DNA of 64,000 nt from Tetrapyrgos nigripes (lineage: Eukaryota > Basidiomycota > Agaricomycetes > Agaricales > Campanellaceae), in NCBI GenBank assembly GCA_013368315.1, contig JAACJM010000047.1:409439-473438 (forward strand). Direction: 5' to 3'. The notes beneath the pieces were generated by a model that worked only from the letters and a program-made list of their open reading frames with translations, was not told the origin of the DNA and did not search any database. Positions within the stretch are counted from its first letter, which is position 1. Every line of letters begins with the position of its first letter. Positions 22,242 to 35,180 of this stretch are shown piece by piece. A program made the translations under genes and the position numbers.

Positions 22242-22311
22242 GACAGAGAAAAGAATAGAACAGAGAGAAAAGAATAGGACAGAGAGAAAAGAATAGAACA
22301 GAGAAAGTAGA
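22242..22311. repeat. Short tandem repeat, ~19-bp purine-rich unit
   Basis: About three and a half copies of a unit close to (a/g)acagagagaaaagaatag lie head to tail. They sit inside a longer purine-rich tract (about 22215-22390). The tract lies just downstream of the LINE-like homology as read on the minus strand, and may be a 3' tail or an unrelated microsatellite. Confidence 0.7.
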
Positions 22312-22533
22312 AAGAAAGAAAATTTGATGGAGAGACAGAAAGAGTAATACATAACTATGATCATATCGTAGAAGAAAAGGAGAGAGGATGGAGAATGGCC
22401 AAGGTAAGGTGTCCACTATCACAACTGGCCCAAATAGCGTTCGAGGAGTGTCGTCTTCCATTACTACCCAACTTCCGTCAACTGAAATGGCAACCTTATT
22501 CCTGTTCATCTGTCCACTCCTCATCAATCCGTT

Positions 22534-22760
22534 GGATGCCGCCCGTCGCACGCGCATCGGTCTGACTGCAGTCTCAGTGAAGAGAGGGGTAGTGATGGAG
22601 TTGTCAGATACGCCAAGCAGGCGACGGAGAAAAGCAGTTTGAACCCTTTCAAGTTGGGTAATGCCAGCGTCAGTTACATCCAGTACGATCTCGCAGCCAA
22701 AGATAAGGTGGCAGTCAATCAGGGCAGTGTGGCGCGTAGACGGTAAATTAGAACGCGTCA
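22534..22760 (-). mobile_element. Remnant of a LINE (non-LTR) reverse transcriptase ORF
   Basis: The minus-strand frame reads RHTALIDCHLIFGCEIVLD, then LERVQTAFLRRLLGVSDNS and TPLFTETAVRPMRVRRAAS. This matches the region after the reverse-transcriptase core in basidiomycete LINE-like elements (ADCxLxFGCEVVLDV, QxxFLRRLLGV, PLFTETGxxPxRYRR). The catalytic part (YADD-like) is missing on both sides, so only a scrap remains. The frame stays open to 22117 without recognisable sequence. Confidence 0.6.
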
Positions 22761-22901
22761 CGACAGGCCAGGAATAAAGTGAGTAGGCATGCAATAACAA
22801 GTAATGTAAAGTACAGTAAGTTGACAGTAAGGAACCAAGAGATAGTATGCAGAGAGCGACAAGACAGAACCTAGAATCTAATAGTGTGATCATCCTGATT
22901 T

Positions 22902-24463
22902 CTATGATCCAACTGGCGAAGAGCTCTGAGCCCAAACATCATGCAGATTGTCCTTTTTCATCTCCATACGCCTACCCGTCCATTCCTCCTCCCCGACTCT
23001 ATTTGCCCAATCGTCAGAATCTTCCCATGTCTCTGCCCACTCATCTCCAGCCACTTGAACATTGGTCGCTGGTTTCGTAGGTGGTTCACGTTTTGCAGTT
23101 GGAGCCGTGGTTTTGGCGGTTGGTGGACGGTTACCCGTCATCTGAGGGGAGTTTATAGCTGGTTGATGTAGAGGTTGGATGTTTAAAGGACTCGGAGGAC
23201 CGCGCTTCTTTTTGTTGAGTTTCTTTGCTTCCCGTAAAGGAGGAGCAGCAGAAGAACTCGAATGAGATGATATTGTCGACGTAAGACTGCTTGAAAGGCT
23301 GGGTGGATATGAATGAGCGTCTGTAGGTTGTCCAGTAGATGAACCAATGGACTTGGATTCGAAAGGAGGGGTTGAGCCGGATATTATTTTGTCAAGAGAA
23401 TGGGAACGAGTGGTGTTGTCGTATGAGTCTGAACGACGGCGGGGAGGCGGGTTTTCAATGTCATGACGCTGAAGGTGCGAATCATCGTCGTCTTCGTCAT
23501 CGGATGGAGCATTGAAAAGTGGTTCGCGATCATTGTATGAACGGGGCGAGTCATCGTCTTCAAGAGCAACCATTGGACCCGATGCCTTGACGATGGTGTC
23601 TATGATCCAGAATTGCAGGATGTTCATGACTATGGGGAAGATGCCCATGACGCTGTCAGAAGAAAATGATGTGAGCTGTAGATGCAAAAAAAAAAAAAAG
23701 TTGCTTGCTCACAATATAACCTGCATGCCATCACCTTTGCTTGTCCACGTCCAGCTCAACAGCCATTCGCCTATAGCGAATAAGACAGGGAAAAGATAGA
23801 GCATGGCGATGACCAAGAACTTCATGGTAGTCAATGCGACGACATAAATAACCGCTTGACGACCCCAGTACTTGAGAGACGGAGGGTTCCCATATACACC
23901 GGATTCAAATCCTTGCAGTTGTAACTTTTCAGAGATGAGATAGGTCAAAGCACGAAGAATGACATATAGAAGGGCAACTCCTGCAAGATAGGTCAAGAAT
24001 TGGATGCAGTGGCAGAATTTAGGCTACGCACCTAGAGTGGTGTCGACAAGAACGTTGAGAAAATAGGAAACACAAGCATTCAAAGAGTCGAGATGTGATA
24101 CAAGATCAGAGACGAGAACATTGACGCCATGGACGAACATTTGGCCTACTACTTGCTTGGAGACGTCGAATAACCTGGGGACGGTTGAGAAGCAAACCAA
24201 CAAACGCTCGGTATGATACCTACCATATCCTCCAGGGACGTTTTGGACTTTCTCTGTGACGTTTATATAACAATGAGAGAATTACCAGGATTCCCATGAG
24301 CCCTTGGACAATCTGGAAATAAGCATTAGTAGAGGTGGGAATCAAGATACTAGGCACAGACCAGGGCTGTTGGACCAAGAAGTTGACATGAGCGCTGGTC
24401 AACGTTTGGATAGTCGTCGTCGCCGTCGCCGTATATGCGCGTCGAGTTGGAGTCTACCGACAT
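22902..24463 (-). CDS. STIMATE-family (TMEM110-like) vacuolar/ER membrane protein
   Basis: Start at 24463 (MSVDSNSTRIYGDGD), stop TAG 22902-22904. Exons yield VQGLMGILVILSLLYKRHRE, RPWRIWLFDVSKQVVGQMFVHGVNVLVSDL, CVSYFLNVLVDTTLGVALLYVILRALTYLI, GFESGVYGNPPSLKYWGRQ, MKFLVIAMLYLFPVLFAIGEWLL and FPIVMNILQFWIIDTIVK. These five or so helices, with the GxYGxPPSxxxWxxQ loop, define the STIMATE family (yeast YPL162C, human TMEM110). The C-terminal 230 residues are Ser-rich and acidic, with a Trp-containing end (WAETWEDSDDWANRV). Human STIMATE acts at ER-plasma membrane contacts; the fungal role is little known. It is divergent from SEC18, with 167 bp between start codons. Confidence 0.82.
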
Positions 24464-24630
24464 GACGGTAGATATGACAGTGAGCGAAGTAGGCTGCTCA
24501 TTATCTCAACCGACAGTGCCTTTTACGACCCTGGGAAACTCTTTCCATATCCAAACTCTCTTCGTTACAGCCTCCTCTCTGCGGTAACATATCGAACACG
24601 TATTCATTTCTTGCTTAAACTCTTACTATC

Positions 24631-27657
<3,027 letters not shown>

Positions 27658-28183
27658 GGTGGGTCGCATAACAGATGAAGGGCACGAGGTAAAAGTATAT
27701 ATAACATAGGTGTATTATAGACAAGTTGGTATCGGACTGGACAATGGATGGCTGATGGGATGGAGTTGAATCTGGACTAGCAATCATGTTGGCGGAAGAT
27801 TTGTCTCTTTAGCCCAAAATCTTCTGTCGTTCATAGACTGATATTGGAAGCCAACTTTGGCAGTGCGAGTTTCTGCTTCAGACAAGTGGTTATGTGCCGC
27901 AGGAAACTGTCATTGATCCTGCAAGACCTGCTAAACCTGTTCTACGACATCCAATACACACATATGACCTGTAATAACAAAGCAAGATGGACGTAAAAGA
28001 CATAGACTCGTTAAAAAGATGGAGGAAAACCAATGAAGAAAAAATCCTAGCATGGTAAGTAAACTTCCAAGAAACTACAAATAAGATAGGATAAACATAT
28101 CACGATGAAAACGAAAGCAGCATTAATACATAGTCGGTGAACGTTCTAAACACTCATCTTACACAACTACACGCACACAGCTC
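27658..28183. other. Convergent intergenic region, no gene seen
   Basis: This holds the 3' ends of SEC18 and of the kinetochore gene. Only short frames are present. Confidence 0.6.
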
Positions 28184-30465
28184 CTACCGTCCTGGTGTAC
28201 TCCGATCTCTTCCAGGAGTACTTCCTCGTCTAGGCGTGCCGGGCATTTTCCTAGGGGTTCCAGGTAGAGGTGGGACTCCCGTCAGCCTACGTTCACTAAC
28301 CCCAGTCGTAACACCCTCCTGCTCCATCCTCTGCACCTCCCGCGCCGCTCTCCGTGCTGCATCTCCGATTTTCGTAGGCGGCCTCTCACTATCCACCCTT
28401 GCCAAAGCCTTCAAGAGTGAATGGGGACTAGGTTTATCTCGCGGGCGACCTCCAGCATCTCGAGGCATATAATCCGCCAACAACCTAGTCGCAGAAGCAG
28501 ACGGTCCACCAGTATCCAAAAACGATGGAGGAGCTATTCCAGAACGAGCATGCAAAGCATCCGAGAGAACTTTGTACCGCTCATCCAACAACACCTCTGC
28601 AACATTCGTCGCTGCCCTGCCGACATTGACGTATTCTTGTAGCTGGTCAAGGTTGAACTCGAGGTCGTCCATCCTTTGTTGTAACAGCTTCTCCGATTGT
28701 TCTCGTTCTGAAGAACCGCCCGTCCGTATACCTAAAACGGATTTGCTCAATGCAATCAATGAGCGAGAAGAGTCGCTGACGTGGGCTTCTGAAGGTAACC
28801 AATTCCAATCTTCTTCTTGATCTTCTTCGGAAGCCTTCTGTTTGCCTTTTGCCTTGGCTGATTGTGACGGGTAGGTAGAGTTTTTCATCCGTTCAATGGT
28901 CTCCTTCCGTTTCGTCATGCTCTCCTTCTCCTTCTTAACATAGGAATCATAAAAATCTTCCACTCTCGCCCAAGTTCGGTTCTCATCCTCCATCCTATAC
29001 GGTTACGGAAACCCGAATTAGTCGACGTCGGCACATGAGATGGCAGGGTACGCACTTTCGGATCTGGTCGGTGTAAGTTGCTTCATACCGCCGATTTGAA
29101 GCATTTTGCTCATTTTCTTTTGGAGGAGGTACTCGACTGCTCTGCCTGGGAGGTGTAGCTGAGGACATTAGGTCGATCTTCTTTTCAGCGAGAAGACGTA
29201 TAACATCTTCCTGTGCCTTTTTCAAGGTCTCTACCTCCTGAGTAGTAAGTGGCGGAAGATCAGGGTGAGTCACATATGAAGACGAAGATGGATCGAAAGC
29301 TTGCGCAGCTCTATGTGAGCACCAAATGAGTAGCCGAGTCAACCGTTCGCTTTGGGGAAGGTCGGCGTCGATGTGTTTGTAAAACGAACTTTCAGATACG
29401 TGCTTGTGAGGTTGGGCTGCAAAAAGAAAAGAAAGGTAAATCAGGACATGTCCACGATGTCATGATGAATATACGCACGTATATGGCCTAGTTCAAAAGA
29501 CGAGCTTATCCTCTTCCCTCGACTGTTAATGGAACTTCTTCTCCTATGCCCATTTCCACTGCCACTCCCGCTTGCTCTAGGTCGACCTCGCTCTTCCGCC
29601 TCCTCCTGGTCTTCCCTAATAGAAGTCATAGCACCTTCTCTCAACTTCTTGTTCTTCGTAATGATTGGGCTTTCATCCACAGGAACAACTTGTCGCGAAT
29701 CTCTTGTTACGGATATCGATCTCCTCGAGTTGCCATTCATCATAGAGGGTTGAGAAGAGGGATGTATTGGACTCGAGCTTTGCAAAAGAGAAGGGTTAAG
29801 TCGTCGGGCACGCGACTCCCTACGAAGTCTGTCTGCCTCGTCCTCCATGGCACGGATATCTCTCTCAATTACGACAGACTCTTCCTCTTGTGGTGTCGCT
29901 GAAGATCCTTTTGGCCACGAACGAGAGGCAGCTTGTGGATCAGGTTGGGAAGAGGGTAAGCGCGATGCGGAAGGTTGGGATGGCGGTTGAGAATCGGCTT
30001 TGAATTTCTTTACTGGATGAGATGAAAGGGGATTTGGTTGGGAACGTGACGGCGGTCTCTCGGGTGGTTGGGAAGCTGGACGCGAGGAGGTCGATGTGTT
30101 GCCTTGGGCTGACGTGGGACGTGACACGGGCTCAACTGCACGTACAATTCGCATTCCGCCAGGTAATTCCTCGCCATTGTCATCTAGAAGAATAAAAGGT
30201 ACAGTTCGGTTTCCGTATAAGACGCGTTTGGTTTGTTGATCTACTTACGTTTGCGCTTGTTCGACGCGGCTGTTCGTGCCTACGCGTTCATAAAAGATAT
30301 TCCAGTCAGAATCCAGGTGGTAAAACGCGAGATTGAAGGAAGACATACATGGTCGGTCTTTGCCTTCTTTGCAGCGGTCAAAAGGGGATTAGAGTCGTCG
30401 GTAAGTCTCCGTTTATTAGATTGTGAGGGCAACATTTGGAGTTGAGTTTGAGAGTAAACTTGCAT
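28184..30465 (-). CDS. DSN1: Kinetochore protein Dsn1/Mis13 (MIS12 complex)
   Basis: The likely start is 30465 (MQVYSQTQLQMLPSQSNKRR), the first ATG in frame after an upstream stop; stop TAG 28184-28186. The N-terminal ~270 residues are disordered and Ser/Pro/Gln-rich. The Mis13 domain then follows: the conserved basic motif RRRSSINSRGKRISSSFELG, ESSFYKHIDADLPQSERLTRLLIWC, an AAQAFDP segment, TYTDQIRK, ENRTWARVEDFYDSY, coiled regions EREQSEKLLQQRMDDLEFNLDQL, VLLDERYKVLSDAL, and a basic, Pro/Arg-rich tail (GVPPLPGTPRKMPGTPRRGS). The RRSS motif is the Aurora B-regulated CENP-C contact in other species. Part of the KMN network linking centromere to Ndc80. Frames are intact. Confidence 0.88.
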
Positions 30466-30874
30466 ATAGTCTGGACGAGAATAGGGAGAGGTGTTGATCA
30501 CTGTTGCGCGCGATGAGCAGGCCGTCGCCGCCGTCGAGCCCGGAGTCGAAGTCGAAAGCAAGAAATCAACAATATGGATTCAAACTCCGCCAGGCGATTA
30601 ATTACATAAGCAAAGCATTGGATTCACGTGATGATATATGACGTCGATTCGGATTTACAGACTATTTATGTAGCAGGGAGTTGTTCTGGTAGGTCGTAGA
30701 AACAAGGCTTGCAGTGGGTAAAAGAAAGTGCAAGCAGTGTGAACGTTTGTGCAGCCTATTTCGGTCAACGTCCTGCTTTAAGTCATCCACGAGTCACTGC
30801 TATCACTCTTTCTCCATTTACTTACTCCACCGTCTCTTGTTTCCAACCGTCACTACTACTAGCTTTCCATCATT
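30466..30874. promoter_or_regulatory. Divergent intergenic promoter region (DSN1 / GLC8)
   Basis: 409 bp lie between the two start codons. C/T-rich stretches precede the GLC8 start (about 30780-30870), as is usual for fungal promoters. No discrete sites can be named. Confidence 0.5.
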
Positions 30875-31866
30875 ATGTCTACTGAGATCATCGAAGATCC
30901 TCCCCATCTTCCTCCTATTCCTCGCTCAGCCTCCAATCCGAAACCAAAGGGAATCTTAAAGAACGCAGCACCTCCTGCCGGTCATGGTCAACAGTACGCG
31001 TAGTCTTTCTCAAGTAACGTTGTTCAGATTGTCCTGATAACTCGGGTTTTCCCCTAAAGCAGTCTTCAATGGGACGAAGAGAACATTGCTCTAACAGAGA
31101 TACAGAAAGACAGCTTGATGAAGATCACAGAGCCAAAGACTCCCTATGTTCGTTACAATGCAGAGACGGATGAGATTGAAGGAGGTATGTATCTTATCTT
31201 TCTTCTTTCTTTCCTAAAGTGTCTCGAAATCATATGTCCTTCTATATCTATAGACATTCCCGCTTTGGATCTCAACGGTCGATATATCTCACCCAGCTCC
31301 CCAACTCTCTCAACCTCTCCAACTGGTGCCGACACCTCCGGGCCTTCTTCTCGGCGCACATCGATCTCTAGCGCCGGTAGACCTTCTGCATCCGTGTCAG
31401 GTCGTTCAAGCAGTGGTCAATCCAGCCGTAGCACGAGCTTCAATTTACCTGACGAAGCGCGAAAAGGAATCCGTGCGGAACCTGGCGATCCGGGAGAAGA
31501 GGTCGAATTTGGAGAGGAAATGGACGAAGAGGGTAAGGCTATTATATCTTCTCTTCCACCTGCCACTTCTCCACTAATCAAATGCAACACTGTCAGCTGC
31601 TGCTAAGCATGCCGCATTTGTGCGTGCTCGAGGACGTCACTATTCAAATGAAGCTGAAGCGATGAAGGTGGGTTTGCTATTCTCTTAAAGATGGGGATCA
31701 TTTGACTGACTCGTGATAGCGAGCTGTTAGTCTTCTCGCAGACGAAGAGGAAGAGGAAATGCCAGAACCCACCAATGATAATCATGACGACGAGGAGGAT
31801 ATCGATGAAGCACTTAGAGAGGCGGCAAGAAAGGTGACTATAAACGGTTCAGATCACCGTAAGTGA
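30875..31866 (+). CDS. GLC8: Protein phosphatase 1 inhibitor-2 homologue (Glc8)
   Basis: ATG 30875 ([16 protein letters not shown]) to TGA 31864-31866, about 250 residues in five exons. The three PP1-binding elements of inhibitor-2 are present: the N-terminal KPKGILKN (KGILK site), [20 protein letters not shown] with [13 protein letters not shown] (the PxTP phosphorylation site), and the C-terminal helix [20 protein letters not shown] (RxRxxHYNE). The centre is Ser-rich and disordered; the end is acidic. Inhibitor-2/Glc8 binds PP1 and modulates its activity in mitosis and glycogen metabolism. Frames join cleanly. Confidence 0.93.
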
Positions 31867-32135
31867 AGGACTTGGGAGGGAAGCAAGCAGCTCAATGGCT
31901 TTCTACGGCCGTGTATCATCTACATGTACTGGACTATCCTTCTCAGATTATAGTGCTCTCTTCTTGTCTATCATGACTTTAATATACTCTATGCTACCCT
32001 CGACTCTTCAGAGTCTTCCCCGCTTCAGGGGTTCATGCGAGCTTTCCAAATGGGGAAGAGATACGAACAGTCTATTGAATTTTTTTCTTAGCCTCTTCAC
32101 CTCCTATCCTCCACTAAAAACTAAAAAGGGCCATC

Positions 32136-33755
32136 ATGTCCTCCGACTTCTCAGGCAAAGGTCTCCTCATGAAAGCAGACCCCATTGCCGTCGTTTTCCA
32201 CGAAGAACTCAAATCAACTCTCGCTTCACGCCCTCAACGCCCTCGACTCGTTGGAATCCTCTCAACTTCATCCCAACCAAGTCATATGTACGCCGAATTC
32301 ACTAGAAAACAATGTGAATCCTTTGGTGTGGATTTTATTTTGAAGAAAACGGGTGCGGCAGAGTCGAAAGAGTTGAATGAGGGAGAAGGTGTCGAGGAAG
32401 CGATTATGGAGGCAAATGAGGATGATAAGGCGGATGGGATTATGGTTGGTCGATTTGTGTTCTTTTGTGTACACTCATGAATGGCTTTTTTCTCTCTCGT
32501 TGAATGAAGGTGTACTACCCGATTTTTGGTGCACGACAGGTGAAGACGAAATGATTTGAATGGACTCTGGATTCTCGAACTAAAAGATGATTGTAGGACC
32601 AATATCTGCAGCAGGTTTGTGCACCTTCTGATACCCATTATCTGGCACTCATACAATCAATGCAGCTTGTCTCTCCATACAAAGACGTCGAAGGCCTTCA
32701 CGTTAAATTCCATTTTAACCTCTACCACAAGTACGCGTCTTTTCTCTGTACTCATATATCGGTAAACCTTCTTACTCCTTGTCTTCAGCATTCGTTTCAT
32801 CTCCCCAAAATCCCTCTCATCTCCAACCTCCCCAGCCCAAGGCTTAACAGTAGCAGAAAAACGACCAGCCACCTCCAGGGATGGTTAAATCCATTTTACC
32901 TTGCACCCCTCTAGCGATTGTCAAATGCTTAGAGCATGTTGGGGTGTATAACAAAATTTTACCTTATGGTGATCGAGCGTATGGAAAGACGGTTTGTGTT
33001 GTTAATCGGTATGTATATCAACTCGTTTCTCTCTCTTTTTTTTTTTGCTCTTTGCTCGCTAGAGAAACATCTGTGACTGACTGACTGGCTTCATTGCTGT
33101 TGTAACAGCTCGGAAGTGGTAGGAAGACCTCTAGCTGCTCTATTAGCAAACGACGGCGCGAGAGTATTTTCCGTCGATATTGATTCTATACAGGTATGGA
33201 TGTTTATTCTCTCTCAAGTTCTTATCATAAAATCCTCAACTTCACAACTTCACACATTTGCAGGAATACACTAAACGCCCCGTCTCTACCGACTCTGATT
33301 CCTCCACTGGTACTGCTACTAGAAAATACCACGCCCAACACGTCGTACGTCCCACAGACAAAAAACTCGAAGACTGTCTTGCTCTAGCGGATGTGGTGAT
33401 TTCCGCTGTACCTGTGCAAGATTACAAGATCAAGACAGCTTGGTTGAAAGATGGATGTGTTTGTGTGAATGTAGCGGCGGAGAAGAATTTTGAAAAGGAT
33501 GTTAGGGATAAGGTGGGTTTTGGTGTTGTCTTCTTTTCAGTTTGGTAGGATTAATTTGCTGATACTGTTCATCTGCAGGCGTCTTTGTACATCCCAGCTG
33601 TGGGGAAAGTGACAATTTTTATGTTGCTCAGGAATCTGTGAGTATTGGATTTCGTATTGTCTGGGCCGAAGGTGTCTAATGAACTGTTTTGTAGCTTGCG
33701 GTTACAGCAGTATAAAACTTTGTCTGTTGAGTCTTCTGAGACGCAGACCCAGTAG
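32136..33755 (+). CDS. MTD1: NAD-dependent methylenetetrahydrofolate dehydrogenase (Mtd1), one-base frame break
   Basis: ATG 32136 (MSSDFSGKGLLMKADP) to TAG 33753-33755, about 390 residues. Features: KADPIAVVFHEELKSTL, GILSTSSQPSHMYAEFTRKQ, VYYPIFGARQ-DQYLQQ-LVSPYKDVEGLH across three tiny exons, FNLYHNIRF, KSILPCTPLAIVKCLEHVGVYNK, the NAD site VNRSEVVGRPLAALLANDGA, FSVDIDSIQEYTKRP and INVAAEKNF-like VNVAAEKNF. It oxidises methylene-THF to methenyl-THF in cytosolic one-carbon metabolism. Between TSPAQGLTVAE and PPPGMVKSILP the frame must change: the first frame meets TAA at about 32884, and the second has a TAG at 32851. Dropping one A from the run at 32857-32861 joins them. No intron fits. 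This is probably an assembly error in an essential-looking single gene. Confidence 0.88.
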
Positions 33756-34176
33756 AGACATGGTTTGAGAAGGAGGAAAAAAGTAAACTATGTATTGTCC
33801 TTGTATTACTTGTCTATTCACAAACGAGGGCGAGTGCCACAGCAACGTCGATTAAGAGTACCAGACAACAGCAGCATTATAAATATCTATGTATTAGGAA
33901 AAGAAAACATGCACTTTCTCTCCAATGACTTTTGTACGAAGCTCTAAAACAGAGAAAAGAATTCAAGCTGTGCTTAGCGTGCTATTAAATACAGGATCAG
34001 TTGCATAGACTAGAGTAGTAGATGGAAAGTCGACGAATGTCCCAATGAGTGAGTGATATTGTGAATGTATATGACTATATGGGTTTGAGGTGAGTGCGAT
34101 GCCTTGTGAAGGAAGGAAGGGAAGAGAAAGGGAAAGGAGTGTAAGGTATGAGAGATATTCACTCGTAATGGTTGAG
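33756..34176. other. Convergent intergenic region (MTD1 / ORM1)
   Basis: 3' regions of both genes. No further gene, repeat or RNA signal is seen. Confidence 0.6.
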
Positions 34177-35095
34177 TCAACGATTCTGAAAATGCTCTTC
34201 AGTGATGATTACAGGGACAGGGCTGCTCATCGACTTTGAAATAGATGGTGTACTTGAACCGGATGGAGGAAAACTTGCAGTTGTCGGCGTGGCGATCCCC
34301 GAAAGGTCTTCCGCCAAGAAACGTACGCGCTGACGGTGAAGCTGAGGTGAGAAGTATTATTAGTATAGACCTTCGGAACGGAAAGGCGGTGGATACTCAC
34401 CTGGGGTAGTTTCGGGATTAGAACGAGGAAGAGTGCGGTAAAGTTGACGGCGAATAACCAAGGGTTGTAGTTTGTATAATGTGTAGAGGCAAGGAAGCTA
34501 GACGTGGTGTCAAAGGAAGTGATGGTGAAGGAATGGAGGATTACTGACAGTACACATGGTACAGAGAACAACCACTTCTTTGCGGGCGTATACTGTGCTC
34601 CGTCGTCAATTTGCTCCCAGAGAGTAAGATCGTCGTAGGCACCGCCGTGCATGTCGCTTTGGAATGGAATACCAGTTACCCAATGGAACATGAGATATGA
34701 AAGCTAGTTGGTAATGAGACACGGTCTGCAGAGGAAGTATTGGCGAATAGGACGCACTGCCAAATAAAGGAGATTGACGAGTGTCCAGCTAATTTGAGTA
34801 GACATGCCAGGCATAGTGTCGATGATGATTTTTCCAACACATATTAGGACGACGTGGATTAGCCATGCACCTGAAAAAAAGGATGAGGTAGAAGCTACAA
34901 GGTATATGAAGTGGATTGACCTTTTGCATTGACCCAGTTCGCGTTGTTGTTAACATAGGTGTTCTGGTCAAGAACGTCCTCGACAGAACGGTCTCCGACT
35001 TGCTCAACCTTGACTATGCTTGGTCTACGGGGTCTGTGGGTCATGCGAGGGGAGCTTTTCGAGAGATCAAGTCGGGGGGGACGAGGGGAAGTCAT
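34177..35095 (-). CDS. ORM1: ORMDL/Orm1 sphingolipid-biosynthesis regulator
   Basis: Start 35095 (MTSPRPPRLDLSKSS), stop TGA 34177-34179, about 215 residues in five exons. The ORMDL core is clear: NNNANWVNAKG, AWLIHVVLICVGKIIIDTMPG, SWTLVNLLYLALSYLMFHWVTGIPF, the invariant loop DMHGGAYDDLTLWEQIDDG, QYTPAKKWLFSVPCVLF, and THYTNYNPWLFAVNFTAL with LIPKLPQLHRQRVRF. It is an ER membrane protein that represses serine palmitoyltransferase in response to ceramide. The N-terminal region is Ser/Arg-rich, as in fungal Orm proteins where phosphorylation relieves inhibition. The C-terminal tail (ATPTTASFPPSGSSTP) is disordered and longer than in animals. Confidence 0.93.
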
Positions 35096-35180
35096 GGCAA
35101 AAGAAAAGGGCACTACGGTCCGCCCGCGCTTGTGATTTTGACACCGACGCTGGCTGTCACACACATTTGTCCGGGTCTTC
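35096..35180. promoter_or_regulatory. Compact 85-bp bidirectional promoter (ORM1 / Virilizer homologue)
   Basis: Only 85 bp separate the ATG of ORM1 (minus) from the ATG of the Virilizer homologue (plus), so 5' UTRs and core promoters must overlap or extend into the opposite gene. No TATA box is visible. Confidence 0.65.

Noticed and set aside
22117..22935. A 272-codon minus-strand protein-coding gene
   Set aside because: Only the middle ~65 codons have homology (LINE). The N-terminal part lacks it, and the C-terminal part is low-complexity from the tandem repeat.
31895..32135. Open frame between GLC8 and MTD1
   Set aside because: It runs into the MTD1 start in another frame, has no recognisable domain and fits 5' UTR or promoter sequence.
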